Positions 17,488-26,397 of a DNA stretch of 64,000 nucleotides are shown here, piece after piece (within the stretch, counting starts at the first letter, position 1; each line of letters begins with the position of its first letter). The position numbers were made by a program, and so were the translations under genes. Source of the DNA: Acidobacteriaceae bacterium dw_441 (lineage in GTDB: Bacteria; Acidobacteriota; Terriglobia; Terriglobales; Acidobacteriaceae); assembly GCA_018449715.1 (NCBI GenBank), contig JAAVVA010000004.1:186001-250000 (forward strand), written 5' to 3'. The notes below the pieces were generated by a model that searched no databases, was not told where the DNA came from, and was given only the letters and a program-made list of their open reading frames with translations.

Positions 17488-20400
17488 ATGCGTAAAATTT
17501 TTTATCTACTGACAGCGGCAATCGTGTGTCTTGTTCTGCTCCCGGGGAAAGCTGTGGCGCAGTATGAGAACGGCAGCATCGTAGGAACGGTTCACGATGG
17601 TTCGGGCGCGGTGGTTCCCGAGGCAACCGTGAAGGTGACCAATGTGGCGACCGGTGTGGTGAGCACGCGCCAGACGAACGCAAGCGGTGACTACGAAGTT
17701 CCGGCGCTGCGCGTGGGACAGTACAACGTCGAGGCCACCAAGGATGGCTTCTCCATCAGCCGCGCAACAGATATTACGCTCTCGATCGGAGCCCGCCAAC
17801 GTATCGACCTGACGCTGAACGTCAGCGGTACCAGCGAGACCGTCGAGGTGACGGGCGTTTCGCTGGGCGTGGAGACCGAGACCAGCCAGCGTGGACAGAT
17901 CGTGACCCAGTACCAGACGGCGGCGCTTCCCCTGGTCAGCCGCAACTACTCGGACCTGATCGGACTAACGGCGGGTGTGCGTCAGGCGGCGGGTGCTTAC
18001 ACCAGCACCTCGAACACCGGCCTGGTGCGCGAGGGTTCGTTCAACGTCAACGGCCAGCGCTCGATCTTCAACAACTTCCTGCTCGACGGTATGGACAATA
18101 ACGCCTATGGCGAGTCCAACCAGGGATTTTCGAACCAGATCATCCAGCCCGCTCCGGACTCGATTGCGCAGTTTCAGGTTGTGACCAACAACGAGTCCGC
18201 CGAGTATGGCCGCGCCTCGGGTGCGGTGGTCAACGTGGCCTTCGCGCAGGGCGGCAACAAGTTTCACGGTCGCGTGTACGAGTTCCTCCGCAATACGGAC
18301 CTGAACGCCACCGGCTTCTTCCGTCCGCCGGGAGGCCAGAAGCCCTCGTACAACCGCAACCAGTTCGGCGGCAACTTCAACGGACCTATTATTAAGGACC
18401 ACCTGTTCTTCTTCCTCGATTACGAGGGCTTCCGCCAGGTGCGTAAGCAGGTTTCGTCGGCCACGGTTCCTACGGTGAACCAGGCGAACGGCATCTTCTC
18501 GAAGGATGTCTACGACCCTTATAACGGTACGAAGTACGCTGCAGGCACCTCGGTCCTGAATGCCCCGGATATCTCTCCGGCGGCGCGCACGATTGCGGGC
18601 CTCGTTGCAAAGCTGGGACAAACCTCGGCGACGAACAGCAACTTCACTACCTTCCAGCGCTCGAACAACTACACAGACAAGGGCGACCTTCGTCTGGACT
18701 ACACTATCGATTCGAAGAACTCGGTCTTCGTGCGCGCTTCGCACCTGAAGACGAACGCGACCGACTTCCCGATCTTCGACCTGCCGCTGGACGGCGGCTC
18801 GAACGGTAAGCAGCGCATCTTCGATCAGCAGATTGCCGGTGGTTATACCCGCGTGATCGGAGCCAACCAGCTTCTCGATGCGCGTATCGGCTTCTCGCGT
18901 ACCCGCGCGGGTAAGTACTCGGTTTCGATCGGAACCGATCCGGGCTTCTCCTTCCCGGGCCTGCCCACGGATCCGTCGGTGGCCGGAGGCATCCCGTCGA
19001 TCAGCATCTCCGGCTTTACCGGACTGGGTCGCCAGGGAACCAACCCGCAGTTCCAGAACCCCTCTCTGCTGAACCCCAAGGTGAACTACACCTGGGTCGT
19101 CAAGAACCACTCGCTGAAGGCGGGCTATGAGTACCAGCGCATCTGGATGGACGTGCAGGATACCAACCCGCTCTACGGTGGATTCAGCTTTGCCGGTGGT
19201 TACAGCCGCCCTTATACCCTGGATACCACGACCTCGAAGTACTCGACCGCGGAGACCGCGACGAGCGACAACAACTTCGCCGACTTCCTGTGGGGGGCGT
19301 CGAATCAGTACAACCTCTCCAGCTACTTTGTGGCTCAGCTGCGTAACTTCTCTCAGTTCGCCTACGTGCAGGATGACTGGAAGGTGACTCCGAAGCTGAC
19401 TCTTAACCTGGGCCTGCGCTATGAGTACACGAGTCCTTACTGGGAGGCGCAGAACCGCCAGTCGAATCTCGACCTGACGAAGATCGCCTCGGACCCCAAG
19501 GGAGCGATGGTTCCTGTCAGCTCTACCGGCAACAAGTATGGCTACGATCCGGACCGCAACGACTTTGCTCCCCGCTTCGGTTTTGCGTATGCGGCGGATG
19601 AGAAGACGGTCATTCGTGGCGGTTACGGTATCAGCTTCTCGCACTATGACCGCGCGGGCTCGGGCAACATCCTTGCGATCAATCCTCCTGAGGCGCTGTT
19701 CGTGACGGTAACCCAGACGGCTCCGAACGCAGGTGGCAATGCCTCCCAGTTCGTGAAGATGGATCAGGGCTTCCCGGCTTCGACCCTGCAGTTCGATCCG
19801 ATCACGGCCAACGTGACTTATATCGACAGCAACAGCTACCGCGACAGCTACGTGCACAACTACTACCTCGAAGTGCAGCGCAGCGTGGCGAAGAACATCC
19901 TGTTCGACGTGGCCTATGTGGGCAACCACGGATTGAAGCTGCTGCAGCTTGCCAACCTCAACCAGAAGGACCCGGCGAATGGAATGGCTCGGCCCTATCC
20001 GACCTACGGCGATATCACCATCGCGCTGCACTCGGCCTACTCGCACTACGATGCGCTGCAGGTTCGTTATGAGCAGCGCATGGTGGCGGGACTTACGCTG
20101 TTGAACTCCTTCACGTGGTCGCATGCGCTGGACAACGCGGGAGCTTCGCTCGAGGCCGCAACGCCCTCGCCGCAGGATATCCGCAACCTGGCTGCCGACT
20201 ATGGCCAGTCGGAGTACAACCAGCCGGTGATCAATACCACCTCGCTGGTCTACGAGCTGCCATTTGGTCGTAACCGTCGCTGGATGAATACGGGCGGCGT
20301 GCTCAACCAGGTGCTTGGTCAGTGGCAGATTTCGGCTGTGAATCAGGCCATGAGCGGCTTCCCCTACCAGATCGGCTACAACCCGCCGGCGGCCTTCCAG

Positions 20401-20829
20401 GTCTCGGGCATTGCGGCCAGCTATCGTGGTTCGAACCTCTACCGTCCGAACCGTGTTGCTGGTGTATCTCTGAACTCGCTCGACAAGTCGAAGTCGAACG
20501 GAACCTCGTTGCAGTACGTCAACCTGGCGGCAGTCCAGATTCCGACCAATGTTCCGGGTGCGACCTCGCCCTTCGGCAACATGGCGCGTGATCCGGGCCG
20601 TAGCCCGACGTTCAATACGCTGAACATCGCCTTCAACAAGCGCTTCGACACTCCTCTGGAAGCTCTGAAGGTGGAGTTCCGCGGTGAGTTGTACAACGCC
20701 TTCAACCACACCAACTTCACTGGACCGGGTGGCAGCATTGCGACCTCAAACTCGGGGCTTACGGGTGGCACCATCACCAGCACCTTCGATCCGCGCATTG
20801 TGCAGTTCGGTCTAAAGGCGATGTTCTAA
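17488..20829 (+). CDS. Oar-like TonB-dependent receptor with carboxypeptidase-regulatory domain
   Basis: 1113 residues. Signal peptide at about 1-24 (LLPGKAVAQ), then a CarboxypepD_reg/CNA-B-like beta-sandwich (GSIVGTVHDGSGAVVPEATVKV, about 30-110), a plug domain (about 115-250), and a long outer-membrane barrel rich in aromatic residues ending in the C-terminal Phe (GLKAMF). This architecture is the expanded receptor family of Acidobacteriota and myxobacterial Oar, thought to import or bind large oligomers; its ligand cannot be predicted. The energising tonB-exbBD genes lie at 35-38 kb. It stands alone between two terminators. The start codon has no obvious ribosome site (TTACCCCC precedes it). 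Confidence 0.93.
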   Translation: MRKIFYLLTAAIVCLVLLPGKAVAQYENGSIVGTVHDGSGAVVPEATVKVTNVATGVVSTRQTNASGDYEVPALRVGQYNVEATKDGFSISRATDITLSIGARQRIDLTLNVSGTSETVEVTGVSLGVETETSQRGQIVTQYQTAALPLVSRNYSDLIGLTAGVRQAAGAYTSTSNTGLVREGSFNVNGQRSIFNNFLLDGMDNNAYGESNQGFSNQIIQPAPDSIAQFQVVTNNESAEYGRASGAVVNVAFAQGGNKFHGRVYEFLRNTDLNATGFFRPPGGQKPSYNRNQFGGNFNGPIIKDHLFFFLDYEGFRQVRKQVSSATVPTVNQANGIFSKDVYDPYNGTKYAAGTSVLNAPDISPAARTIAGLVAKLGQTSATNSNFTTFQRSNNYTDKGDLRLDYTIDSKNSVFVRASHLKTNATDFPIFDLPLDGGSNGKQRIFDQQIAGGYTRVIGANQLLDARIGFSRTRAGKYSVSIGTDPGFSFPGLPTDPSVAGGIPSISISGFTGLGRQGTNPQFQNPSLLNPKVNYTWVVKNHSLKAGYEYQRIWMDVQDTNPLYGGFSFAGGYSRPYTLDTTTSKYSTAETATSDNNFADFLWGASNQYNLSSYFVAQLRNFSQFAYVQDDWKVTPKLTLNLGLRYEYTSPYWEAQNRQSNLDLTKIASDPKGAMVPVSSTGNKYGYDPDRNDFAPRFGFAYAADEKTVIRGGYGISFSHYDRAGSGNILAINPPEALFVTVTQTAPNAGGNASQFVKMDQGFPASTLQFDPITANVTYIDSNSYRDSYVHNYYLEVQRSVAKNILFDVAYVGNHGLKLLQLANLNQKDPANGMARPYPTYGDITIALHSAYSHYDALQVRYEQRMVAGLTLLNSFTWSHALDNAGASLEAATPSPQDIRNLAADYGQSEYNQPVINTTSLVYELPFGRNRRWMNTGGVLNQVLGQWQISAVNQAMSGFPYQIGYNPPAAFQVSGIAASYRGSNLYRPNRVAGVSLNSLDKSKSNGTSLQYVNLAAVQIPTNVPGATSPFGNMARDPGRSPTFNTLNIAFNKRFDTPLEALKVEFRGELYNAFNHTNFTGPGGSIATSNSGLTGGTITSTFDPRIVQFGLKAMF

Positions 20830-20857
20830 AACCCTGTAGGAATCCCTGTTCCTTATG

Positions 20858-20890
20858 TCGGCTGCCCATTGTGGGCAGCCGATATTTTTT
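20858..20890. terminator. strong bidirectional terminator after TonB-dependent receptor
   Basis: A perfect 11-bp stem (20858-20868/20872-20882, TCGGCTGCCCA...TGGGCAGCCGA) with a 3-nt loop is followed by TATTTTTT on the plus strand. It separates the receptor from the convergent esterase. Confidence 0.9.
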
Positions 20891-20905
20891 GCGAGAGATT
20901 GCGGT

Positions 20906-21949
20906 TTAGTGCGCCTCGCGGTTGGTGATGGTGACGCGGAAGGGCGGCTTCGATGCCTCGGTGGGGTCTTGCGTGAAGGTCTGCGAGGTGCGGCCGGGGT
21001 CGTAGTCGCGCCAGAGCCAGGTCATCTCCTCGGGGAACTCGGCTGCGCCTTCGTTCGGGCTGTGGGGGCCGGTGCCAAAGCTGAAGTGGAAGTCGTAGGA
21101 CTTCAGCTTGAGGGCGTTGGCCATGCGGATGTTCGCCATCGGCCAGCTTCCGTAGCGGTCGTTCTCCTGGTCGTTGGAGCCGTCCTGCAACCAGACGCGG
21201 AGGTTGCGGTGAGGCTCGCGGAGGATCTTTTCGGGGTAGTTGAGGCCGCCGTCGGGGATGCTGGGGTCTTCGTGCCACTGGATCGCGGTGAAGCTGCCGA
21301 TCCACGAGAGGACGCGGCTGAAGTCGTCGGGCATCTGCCAGGCGGCGTTGAACGAGGCGATGCCGCCGGAAGAGAGGCCGGTGATGGCGCGGCTGTATCC
21401 GTCCTTGCGGAGGTTGTACTTTGCGCCGACGGCGGCCAGAAGCTCGTCGCGCACGAAGCGTCCATAGCGGTCGGAGACGGTGTCGTACTCGGTGGAGCGC
21501 ATGGAGTCTTTGAGGGTGCGGGACCACTTCTTTGAGTAGGCCTCGACGAACGTGTAGGTCGGCGTGCCGGGGGAGTTGGAGATGTCGCCGGGGTCGGTGA
21601 AGACGGCGATCATCACCGGGATTTTGTGTTGCGCGATGAGGTTGTCGAGGACGTTGAGGGCCGGATGGCTGCCCTTGCGGTCGATGTATCCGCCGCCGTC
21701 GTTGAAGACCATGACGGGCGCGGGAGTTTTGGGGTCGTACTGGGCAGGGACGTAGATCCAGTAGCTGCTGACCATGCCGTCGTAGATACGGCTGGTGAGG
21801 GTGAGTTTTTCAGAGAGGGTTCCGGTGGGGACGCCGGGGTGCTGGAGAGAGTCGGCGGTGAGGGGAGGCGGTGGCGGCGCGGGGCCGGAGAAATTTTGGG
21901 CTGCGGCCGGGAGCGAGAGGCAGAGAGCGAGAAGGATGGGGTTGCGCAT
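20906..21949 (-). CDS. secreted Fes/esterase-D-like alpha/beta hydrolase
   Basis: 347 residues with a signal peptide (about 1-17, LPAAAQ) and a proline-rich linker (APPPPPPLT). The core resembles enterochelin esterase/putative esterase (COG2382-like) enzymes: IYVPAQYD near the start, VMVFNDGGGYIDRKG as the oxyanion region, a nucleophile elbow GLSSGGIASF (around residue 205), and a C-terminal His in TGPHSPNEG. It is therefore a periplasmic serine esterase acting perhaps on siderophore esters or polysaccharide acyl groups. It is convergent with a TonB-dependent receptor, which may be coincidence. It is divergent from tgt with only 50 bp between the starts. Confidence 0.87.
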   Translation of the reverse strand: MRNPILLALCLSLPAAAQNFSGPAPPPPPLTADSLQHPGVPTGTLSEKLTLTSRIYDGMVSSYWIYVPAQYDPKTPAPVMVFNDGGGYIDRKGSHPALNVLDNLIAQHKIPVMIAVFTDPGDISNSPGTPTYTFVEAYSKKWSRTLKDSMRSTEYDTVSDRYGRFVRDELLAAVGAKYNLRKDGYSRAITGLSSGGIASFNAAWQMPDDFSRVLSWIGSFTAIQWHEDPSIPDGGLNYPEKILREPHRNLRVWLQDGSNDQENDRYGSWPMANIRMANALKLKSYDFHFSFGTGPHSPNEGAAEFPEEMTWLWRDYDPGRTSQTFTQDPTEASKPPFRVTITNREAH

Positions 21950-21999
21950 GGGGTCTCCACTATAACGCCGGGGCGGCGCGAGCTTCTACAATCAAGGGA

Positions 22000-23145
22000 A
22001 TGGGTTTGACGTTTGAGATCAGCAGGACCGCGGAGGGCGGAGGGCGCAGAGGCGTGCTCACGCTGCCGCATGGAAGTATCCAGACGCCGGTGTTTATGCC
22101 GGTGGGCACGGCGGCGAGCGTGAAGACGGTCGAGCAGGGTGTGCTGGAACGGATTGGGCCTCCGAAGGAGGACGGCTCGCCGCGCGGCGCGGAGATTATT
22201 CTGGCCAACACCTACCACCTTTACCTGCGGCCGGGGCATGAGCTGATCGCGAGGATGGGCGGGGTGCATCGCTTCATGAGCTGGGAGAGGCCCATGCTGA
22301 CCGACTCGGGCGGTTTTCAGGTCTTCAGTCTGAGCAGCCTGCGCAAGGTCACGCCGGATGGTGTGGAGTTTCGCTCGCACCTCGATGGCTCGCGGCACTT
22401 CTTTTCGCCGGAGCACTCGATCGATGTGCAGATCGCGCTGGGCGCGGATATCGCGATGGTCTTCGATGAATGTGTGGAGACTCCTGCGAGTTGGGAGCGC
22501 ACGAAGGAGTCGATGGGGCTGACGCACGCGTGGGCGGCGCGGTCGAAGGACCACTTCGAGGCGAATAAGCATAAGGTTCCGTGGCATGAGGCTCTGGGTG
22601 GAGCGACGCAGAATCTCTTCGGCATTGTGCAGGGCGGCATGTATGTCGATCTGCGGAAGGAGTCAGCGGAGCGGCTGGTGGAGATGGATCTTCCCGGCTA
22701 TGCGATTGGCGGGCTTGCGGTCGGTGAGCCGCGCGAGGTGACGCGGGAGATGATTGCGCGGACGCTTGAATGGCTGCCTAAAGATAAGCCGCGTTATGTG
22801 ATGGGCGTGGGGTATCCCGACGAGATCGAAGAGTACGCGAAGATGGGCGTGGACATGATGGACTGCGTGCTTCCGACGAGGGCGGGGCGGCATGGGCTGG
22901 TGTTTATGCGTGGGGAGGACGGCGGCGTTGTCCGCATGAACATCAAGCGCAAGGAGTATGCCGAGGACCAGGGGCCTATTGATGCGGGGTGCGGCTGCAT
23001 GGTGTGCGGGCGCTACACGCGGGCTTACCTGCGGCACCTTTTCACGGCGGGCGAGCCGCTGGGGCTGATGCTGAACTCGATCCACAATTTGCATTTTTAT
23101 CTGGCGACGATGGATCGGGTGCGGGCAGAGGTTGCGGCCGTCTGA
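22000..23145 (+). CDS. tgt: tRNA-guanine(34) transglycosylase
   Basis: 381 residues from ATG 22000. The frame is open upstream to 21871, but the upstream part runs antisense into the esterase gene and lacks family similarity. The enzyme swaps guanine for a queuosine precursor in the anticodon of GUN tRNAs. Key residues: general acid/base D102 (TDSGGFQVFS), nucleophile D278 (MMDCVLPTR), and the zinc site C331-x-C333-x2-C336 with H362. The motif YRLRPG-like LANTYHLYLRPG is also present. In many bacteria tgt is next to yajC-secDF; here those genes are about 9 kb downstream. Confidence 0.96.
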   Translation: MGLTFEISRTAEGGGRRGVLTLPHGSIQTPVFMPVGTAASVKTVEQGVLERIGPPKEDGSPRGAEIILANTYHLYLRPGHELIARMGGVHRFMSWERPMLTDSGGFQVFSLSSLRKVTPDGVEFRSHLDGSRHFFSPEHSIDVQIALGADIAMVFDECVETPASWERTKESMGLTHAWAARSKDHFEANKHKVPWHEALGGATQNLFGIVQGGMYVDLRKESAERLVEMDLPGYAIGGLAVGEPREVTREMIARTLEWLPKDKPRYVMGVGYPDEIEEYAKMGVDMMDCVLPTRAGRHGLVFMRGEDGGVVRMNIKRKEYAEDQGPIDAGCGCMVCGRYTRAYLRHLFTAGEPLGLMLNSIHNLHFYLATMDRVRAEVAAV

Positions 23146-23147
23146 TT

Positions 23148-23293
23148 GGGTGCCCCATTATTCTTCCTGACGGTTTTGTCAGGAAGGGTGGGATGCGGAA
23201 TTTCGATGCAGGGTTTTTAAAGACGAAGACTGTGCGGGTGTGGACTTTGTTCATCCCACCCTTCGCGGTGAGGCTGCGAAGGATGGGGCACCC
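23148..23293. repeat. BIME-like element, copy 4, with perfect 10-bp terminal inverted repeats
   Basis: 146 bp beginning GGGTGCCCCA (23148-23157) only 2 bp after the tgt stop and ending TGGGGCACCC (23284-23293). The left hairpin tip is TTCCTGAC/GTCAGGAA (23164-23171/23178-23185); the right hairpin is CCCACCCTTCGC/GCGAAGGATGGG (23255-23266/23276-23287). No target-site duplication is evident at the flanks (GATT/GGTC). Confidence 0.87.
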
Positions 23294-23315
23294 GGTCGTC
23301 GGGGGTGATTCCAGG

Positions 23316-23430
23316 GAAAAGCAGATTCCTCCGCTGGCGCTACGGAATGACAAGGTCTAAAAAGTGGTAGGGACTTCGGGCATCCTGCAAACCCACATCT
23401 GGCGATAAAACTGCTAGATATGGGGCACCC
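23316..23430. repeat. additional repeat modules next to BIME-like copy 4
   Basis: A GAAAAGCAGATTCCTCCGCT module (23316-23354) is related to those at 7511 and 13039. The module CATCCTGCAAACCC...GGGGCACCC (23381-23430) is related to 12836-12888. With copy 4 they fill most of the 385-bp gap between tgt and the UPF0303 gene. Confidence 0.78.
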
Positions 23431-23480
23431 AATTGTTCTCGGCTTGTTCTCGGCAGGGGCACTCGATTTTTGGGCAATAG

Positions 23481-23515
23481 AAAAGCCCTGACCGCTATGG
23501 AGGTCAGGGCTTTTT
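23481..23515. terminator. bidirectional rho-independent terminator
   Basis: A 13-bp stem AAAAGCCCTGACC/GGTCAGGGCTTTT around CGCTATGGA, with T-runs on both strands, lies 16 bp beyond the stop of the minus-strand UPF0303 gene. It can also stop read-through from tgt. Confidence 0.9.
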
Positions 23516-23530
23516 CTGCTTGGAGCGGGA

Positions 23531-24031
23531 TTAGGGCAGGCGAAGCTCTTCGGGATCGCGCTCGAGGAAGAGGCAGAGGGCTTCGACGACGAGGTTGTGG
23601 TCCTCGCGCTGCGGAAGGCCCGAGACAGTGACCGCGCCGATGATTCCGGCGTTGACGACGTGCAGGGGGAAGCTGCCTCCGTGGGCGGCGTAGTCGGCTT
23701 CATCGAGCGAATACTTCGCGTTGATGGTGGTGTTCGTCTGCGCGAGGTACAGGCCGAGCTGGTACGAGCTGCGGTGGAAGCGCGCCACCGTGTTGGACTT
23801 GCGCTGCACCCAGCGGGAGTTGTCGGGCGTGGTGCCGGGAAGAGCGGCGTAGAAGAGCGGCTGGATGGGCTGTCCGAAGCGGCGGATGTCGATCACCATC
23901 GGAGCCTTGCGGGCGACGGCGAGGTCGCGCAGAAGGTTTCCGAGACGCCAGGCGTCATCGAAGTCGAAGCGGGGGAGGCGAAGCTCGGTCTCCTGGTGGA
24001 TGACGCGGGCGAGGTCGTTGGTCGATGCCAT
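23531..24031 (-). CDS. UPF0303 / heme-degrading-domain (GlcG/HbpS-like fold) protein
   Basis: 166 residues, with no signal peptide. The sequence matches the UPF0303 (YBR137W-type) group: an N-terminal helix, ARKAPMVIDIRRFGQPIQPLFYAALPGTTPDNSRWVQRK, and a C-terminal half with YAAHGGSFPLHV...GAVTVSGLPQREDHNLVV, the pattern of the GlcG/HbpS fold. Related proteins bind haem or small ligands, and the yeast member takes part in tail-anchored protein targeting; a bacterial function is not established. It is divergent from the M3 peptidase gene with 118 bp between. Confidence 0.85.
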   Translation of the reverse strand: MASTNDLARVIHQETELRLPRFDFDDAWRLGNLLRDLAVARKAPMVIDIRRFGQPIQPLFYAALPGTTPDNSRWVQRKSNTVARFHRSSYQLGLYLAQTNTTINAKYSLDEADYAAHGGSFPLHVVNAGIIGAVTVSGLPQREDHNLVVEALCLFLERDPEELRLP

Positions 24032-24149
24032 GTTGAGAATCCTTTATTATTAATGCGTATCGCGGATCGAATACCGTTGCGAGTGGCCGTTATACTCACC
24101 GGTACAACTTTAATCCTTGTCTCATGGGATTGTCCTCTGAAGAGGTTTC

Positions 24150-26201
24150 ATGATCTTTACTCGAACGATATCGGTGCGGCTTGTTGCGGGGGTGTGCATG
24201 GCGGTTCTTTCCGGAGTGACGGTTGCTCAGAGTTCTCCTGCCGCGCAGGACCCTCTTCATGCGTGGATGGGCGGCAACGATCCGGCGGCGCTGGAGGCAT
24301 GGGTGAACGCCCGGCTGGCAGCGGCGAAGGCCGATGTCGCAAAGATTGTGGCGGTGAAGGGCGAGCACACGGTCGCGAATACGGTGCGGCCTTATGACGA
24401 TGCTCTGAATGAGCTGGCGCTCGCGGGCAATGAGGCTTACCTGATGTATGCGGTCGGCGATGCTGCTCCTCTGCGGGACAAGGGACAGGCGCTGGTGGCG
24501 ACGATCTCCTCGGTTTCGACTGACCTGAACCTCAATCAGGAGGTCTATCGCGCGCTGGCGGCGGTTCCCTTGCCTGCGAACGATGCGGCGACGAAGCATT
24601 ATGTGGAGCGGGCTCTGCTGGAGTATCGGCTGGCCGGGGTGGACAAGGACGATGCCACGCGGGCAAAGATTCGCCAGCTGCAGGATAAGATCACCGACGC
24701 TTCGCTGGTCTTCGGTCGCAACGTCGCGGACGGCAAGCTGGAGGTGAAGGCGACGAAGGAGGAGCTGAAGGGGCTTCCCGACGATTACATCGCTCGCCAC
24801 AAGCCGAATGCGGATGGAAGCTACACCCTGAACACGGACTCGCCGGACAGCACGCCGGTGTTCAGCTTCGCGGACGATGCGGGGCTGCGCAAGCGGATGT
24901 ATCTGACCTATGACCAGAGGGCGTATCCGAAGAACGTCGCGGTGCTGAAGAGCATTCTCGAAGCGCGGCAGGAGCTGGCGACGACGCTGGGGTACAAGAC
25001 CTTCGCCGACCTGGCGATGGCCGATCAAATGATTGGCTCGGCGAGCAACCTGCGGAAGTTTTTGCAGGAGGTAGATGAGGCTTCGCGCGGCGCGGCGGAT
25101 AAGGAGTATGCCCTGCTGATGGAGTTTGCGAAGAAGCAGCAGCCGGGGTTGGCGAGCATCTCGGTCGCGGATGCGCGTTATTGGGCGGAGCAGTATCGCC
25201 GCTCGAAGTACAGCTTCGATGCGCAGAGTGTGCGGCCTTACTTCCCCTATGACGCGGTGGAGGGTGGAATTCTGAAGACGGCGGCGAGCCTCTTTCATGT
25301 AGAGTTCCGCCCGGTGAAGGATGCGAAGGTGTGGGATGCGTCGGTTTCGACCTATGACGTCTTCGACGCGGAGGGCGCGAAGAAGAAGCTGGGGAGGATC
25401 TACCTCGACATGCACCCGCGCGACGGGAAGGATAAGTGGTTTTCAAGCGCGCCGGTGGTTCCGGGGATTCGTGGGCGTCAGCTTCCCGAGGGTGCGTTGA
25501 TCTGCAATTTTTCGGGTGGGGTTGCGGGCGATGCGGGGCTGATGGAGTACGGCGAGGTGGTGACGTTCTTCCACGAGTTCGGCCATCTGATGCACCACAT
25601 CCTGGGCGGGCAGGGCGAGTGGTCGAACGCGGGCGGCTTCAACGTGGAGGGTGATTTCGTGGAGGCTCCCTCGCAGATGCTGGAGGAGATGTTCCGCGAC
25701 CCCGCGATTCTTTCGTCGTTCGCGAAGCACTACAAGACGGGCGAGACGATTCCTGCGGGGCTGATCGCTCAGATGAACGCGGCGGGGGCGTATGGACGCG
25801 GGCGATGGATGCAGGGGCAGCTGCTTTATTCGACGTACTCTTTGCAGGTACACGACCGCGACCCGCAGACGGTGGACTTCGATGCTCTGCTGAAGGAGGA
25901 CTCGGAGAAGTTCTCGCACTTCACGTTTCTTGAGGGCGACCGCATGTATGCGAGCTTCACGCACCTGACGGGATACTCGTCGAACTACTATACGTATGTG
26001 CTGGACAAGGTGATCGCGGTGGACTTCTTCGCGCAGTTCGATAAGGCGAACCTGCTGGGAGGAGCGACGGCGATGCGGTATCGCAGGAGCGTGCTGGAGC
26101 AGGGCGCGACGAAGCCCGCGGCGGAGCTGGTGAAGGACTTTCTCGGACGGCCGCAGAACCTTGAGGCGCTGAAGGTTTGGATCGACGAGGAGTTCAAGTA
26201 A
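24150..26201 (+). CDS. secreted M3-family oligopeptidase (thimet-like zinc metallopeptidase)
   Basis: 683 residues with a signal peptide (about 1-27, GVTVAQSS). The protein is mostly alpha-helical, with the zinc-binding active site HEFGH at 475-479 (VTFFHEFGHLMHH) and the third ligand Glu about 25 residues later in the GDFVEAPSQ segment. A C-terminal TGYSSNYYTYV motif is typical of substrate Tyr loops in M3 enzymes. These enzymes cut short peptides of up to about 20 residues; export suggests a role in periplasmic peptide turnover. A -10-like TATACT at 24091 lies upstream. It is followed by a BIME-like repeat. Confidence 0.93.
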   Translation: MIFTRTISVRLVAGVCMAVLSGVTVAQSSPAAQDPLHAWMGGNDPAALEAWVNARLAAAKADVAKIVAVKGEHTVANTVRPYDDALNELALAGNEAYLMYAVGDAAPLRDKGQALVATISSVSTDLNLNQEVYRALAAVPLPANDAATKHYVERALLEYRLAGVDKDDATRAKIRQLQDKITDASLVFGRNVADGKLEVKATKEELKGLPDDYIARHKPNADGSYTLNTDSPDSTPVFSFADDAGLRKRMYLTYDQRAYPKNVAVLKSILEARQELATTLGYKTFADLAMADQMIGSASNLRKFLQEVDEASRGAADKEYALLMEFAKKQQPGLASISVADARYWAEQYRRSKYSFDAQSVRPYFPYDAVEGGILKTAASLFHVEFRPVKDAKVWDASVSTYDVFDAEGAKKKLGRIYLDMHPRDGKDKWFSSAPVVPGIRGRQLPEGALICNFSGGVAGDAGLMEYGEVVTFFHEFGHLMHHILGGQGEWSNAGGFNVEGDFVEAPSQMLEEMFRDPAILSSFAKHYKTGETIPAGLIAQMNAAGAYGRGRWMQGQLLYSTYSLQVHDRDPQTVDFDALLKEDSEKFSHFTFLEGDRMYASFTHLTGYSSNYYTYVLDKVIAVDFFAQFDKANLLGGATAMRYRRSVLEQGATKPAAELVKDFLGRPQNLEALKVWIDEEFK

Positions 26202-26220
26202 AGGCGTGGAACAAGTAGTC

Positions 26221-26367
26221 GGGTGCCCCACCTTCCTGACGTTCTTGGGCGGGAAGGGTGGGGTGCAGGATGTTTGTGTCTGGAGAGGAATGGTGTCAGC
26301 GCCGAGTGCAGGCCGGATTCATCCCACCCTTTCCGACGATGGAACTGTCGAAAAGGATGGGGCACCC
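26221..26367. repeat. BIME-like element, copy 5, with perfect 10-bp terminal inverted repeats
   Basis: 147 bp from GGGTGCCCCA (26221-26230) to TGGGGCACCC (26358-26367). The left hairpin pairs CTTCC with GGAAG around 26232-26256. The right hairpin (26323-26337/26347-26361) is the same as in copy 3, with GACGATGGAACTGTCG at its tip. It lies between the M3 peptidase and the HipA-like kinase gene, ending 30 bp before the latter. Confidence 0.86.
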
Positions 26368-26397
26368 AGGCATTCTGGCAGTCGATACACTGAAGGT

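Noticed and set aside
17965-20709. A 914-residue minus-strand frame opposite the first TonB-dependent receptor
   Set aside because: It is an antisense shadow rich in Val, Arg and His with no recognisable domain; the plus-strand receptor is complete.
21871-21999. N-terminal extension of tgt
   Set aside because: It overlaps the 5' end of the divergent esterase gene and lacks Tgt similarity; ATG 22000 fits the family start.
23148-23293. BIME-like copy 4 as an insertion sequence
   Set aside because: It is only 146 bp, encodes nothing and shows no target duplication at its ends.
15824-26367. The dispersed palindromes as a CRISPR array
   Set aside because: Copies are kilobases apart, each is itself palindromic, and there are no regularly spaced unique spacers or cas genes.
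26206-26397. N-terminal extension of the HipA-like kinase
   Set aside because: The extension is translated repeat DNA (BIME-like copy 5).
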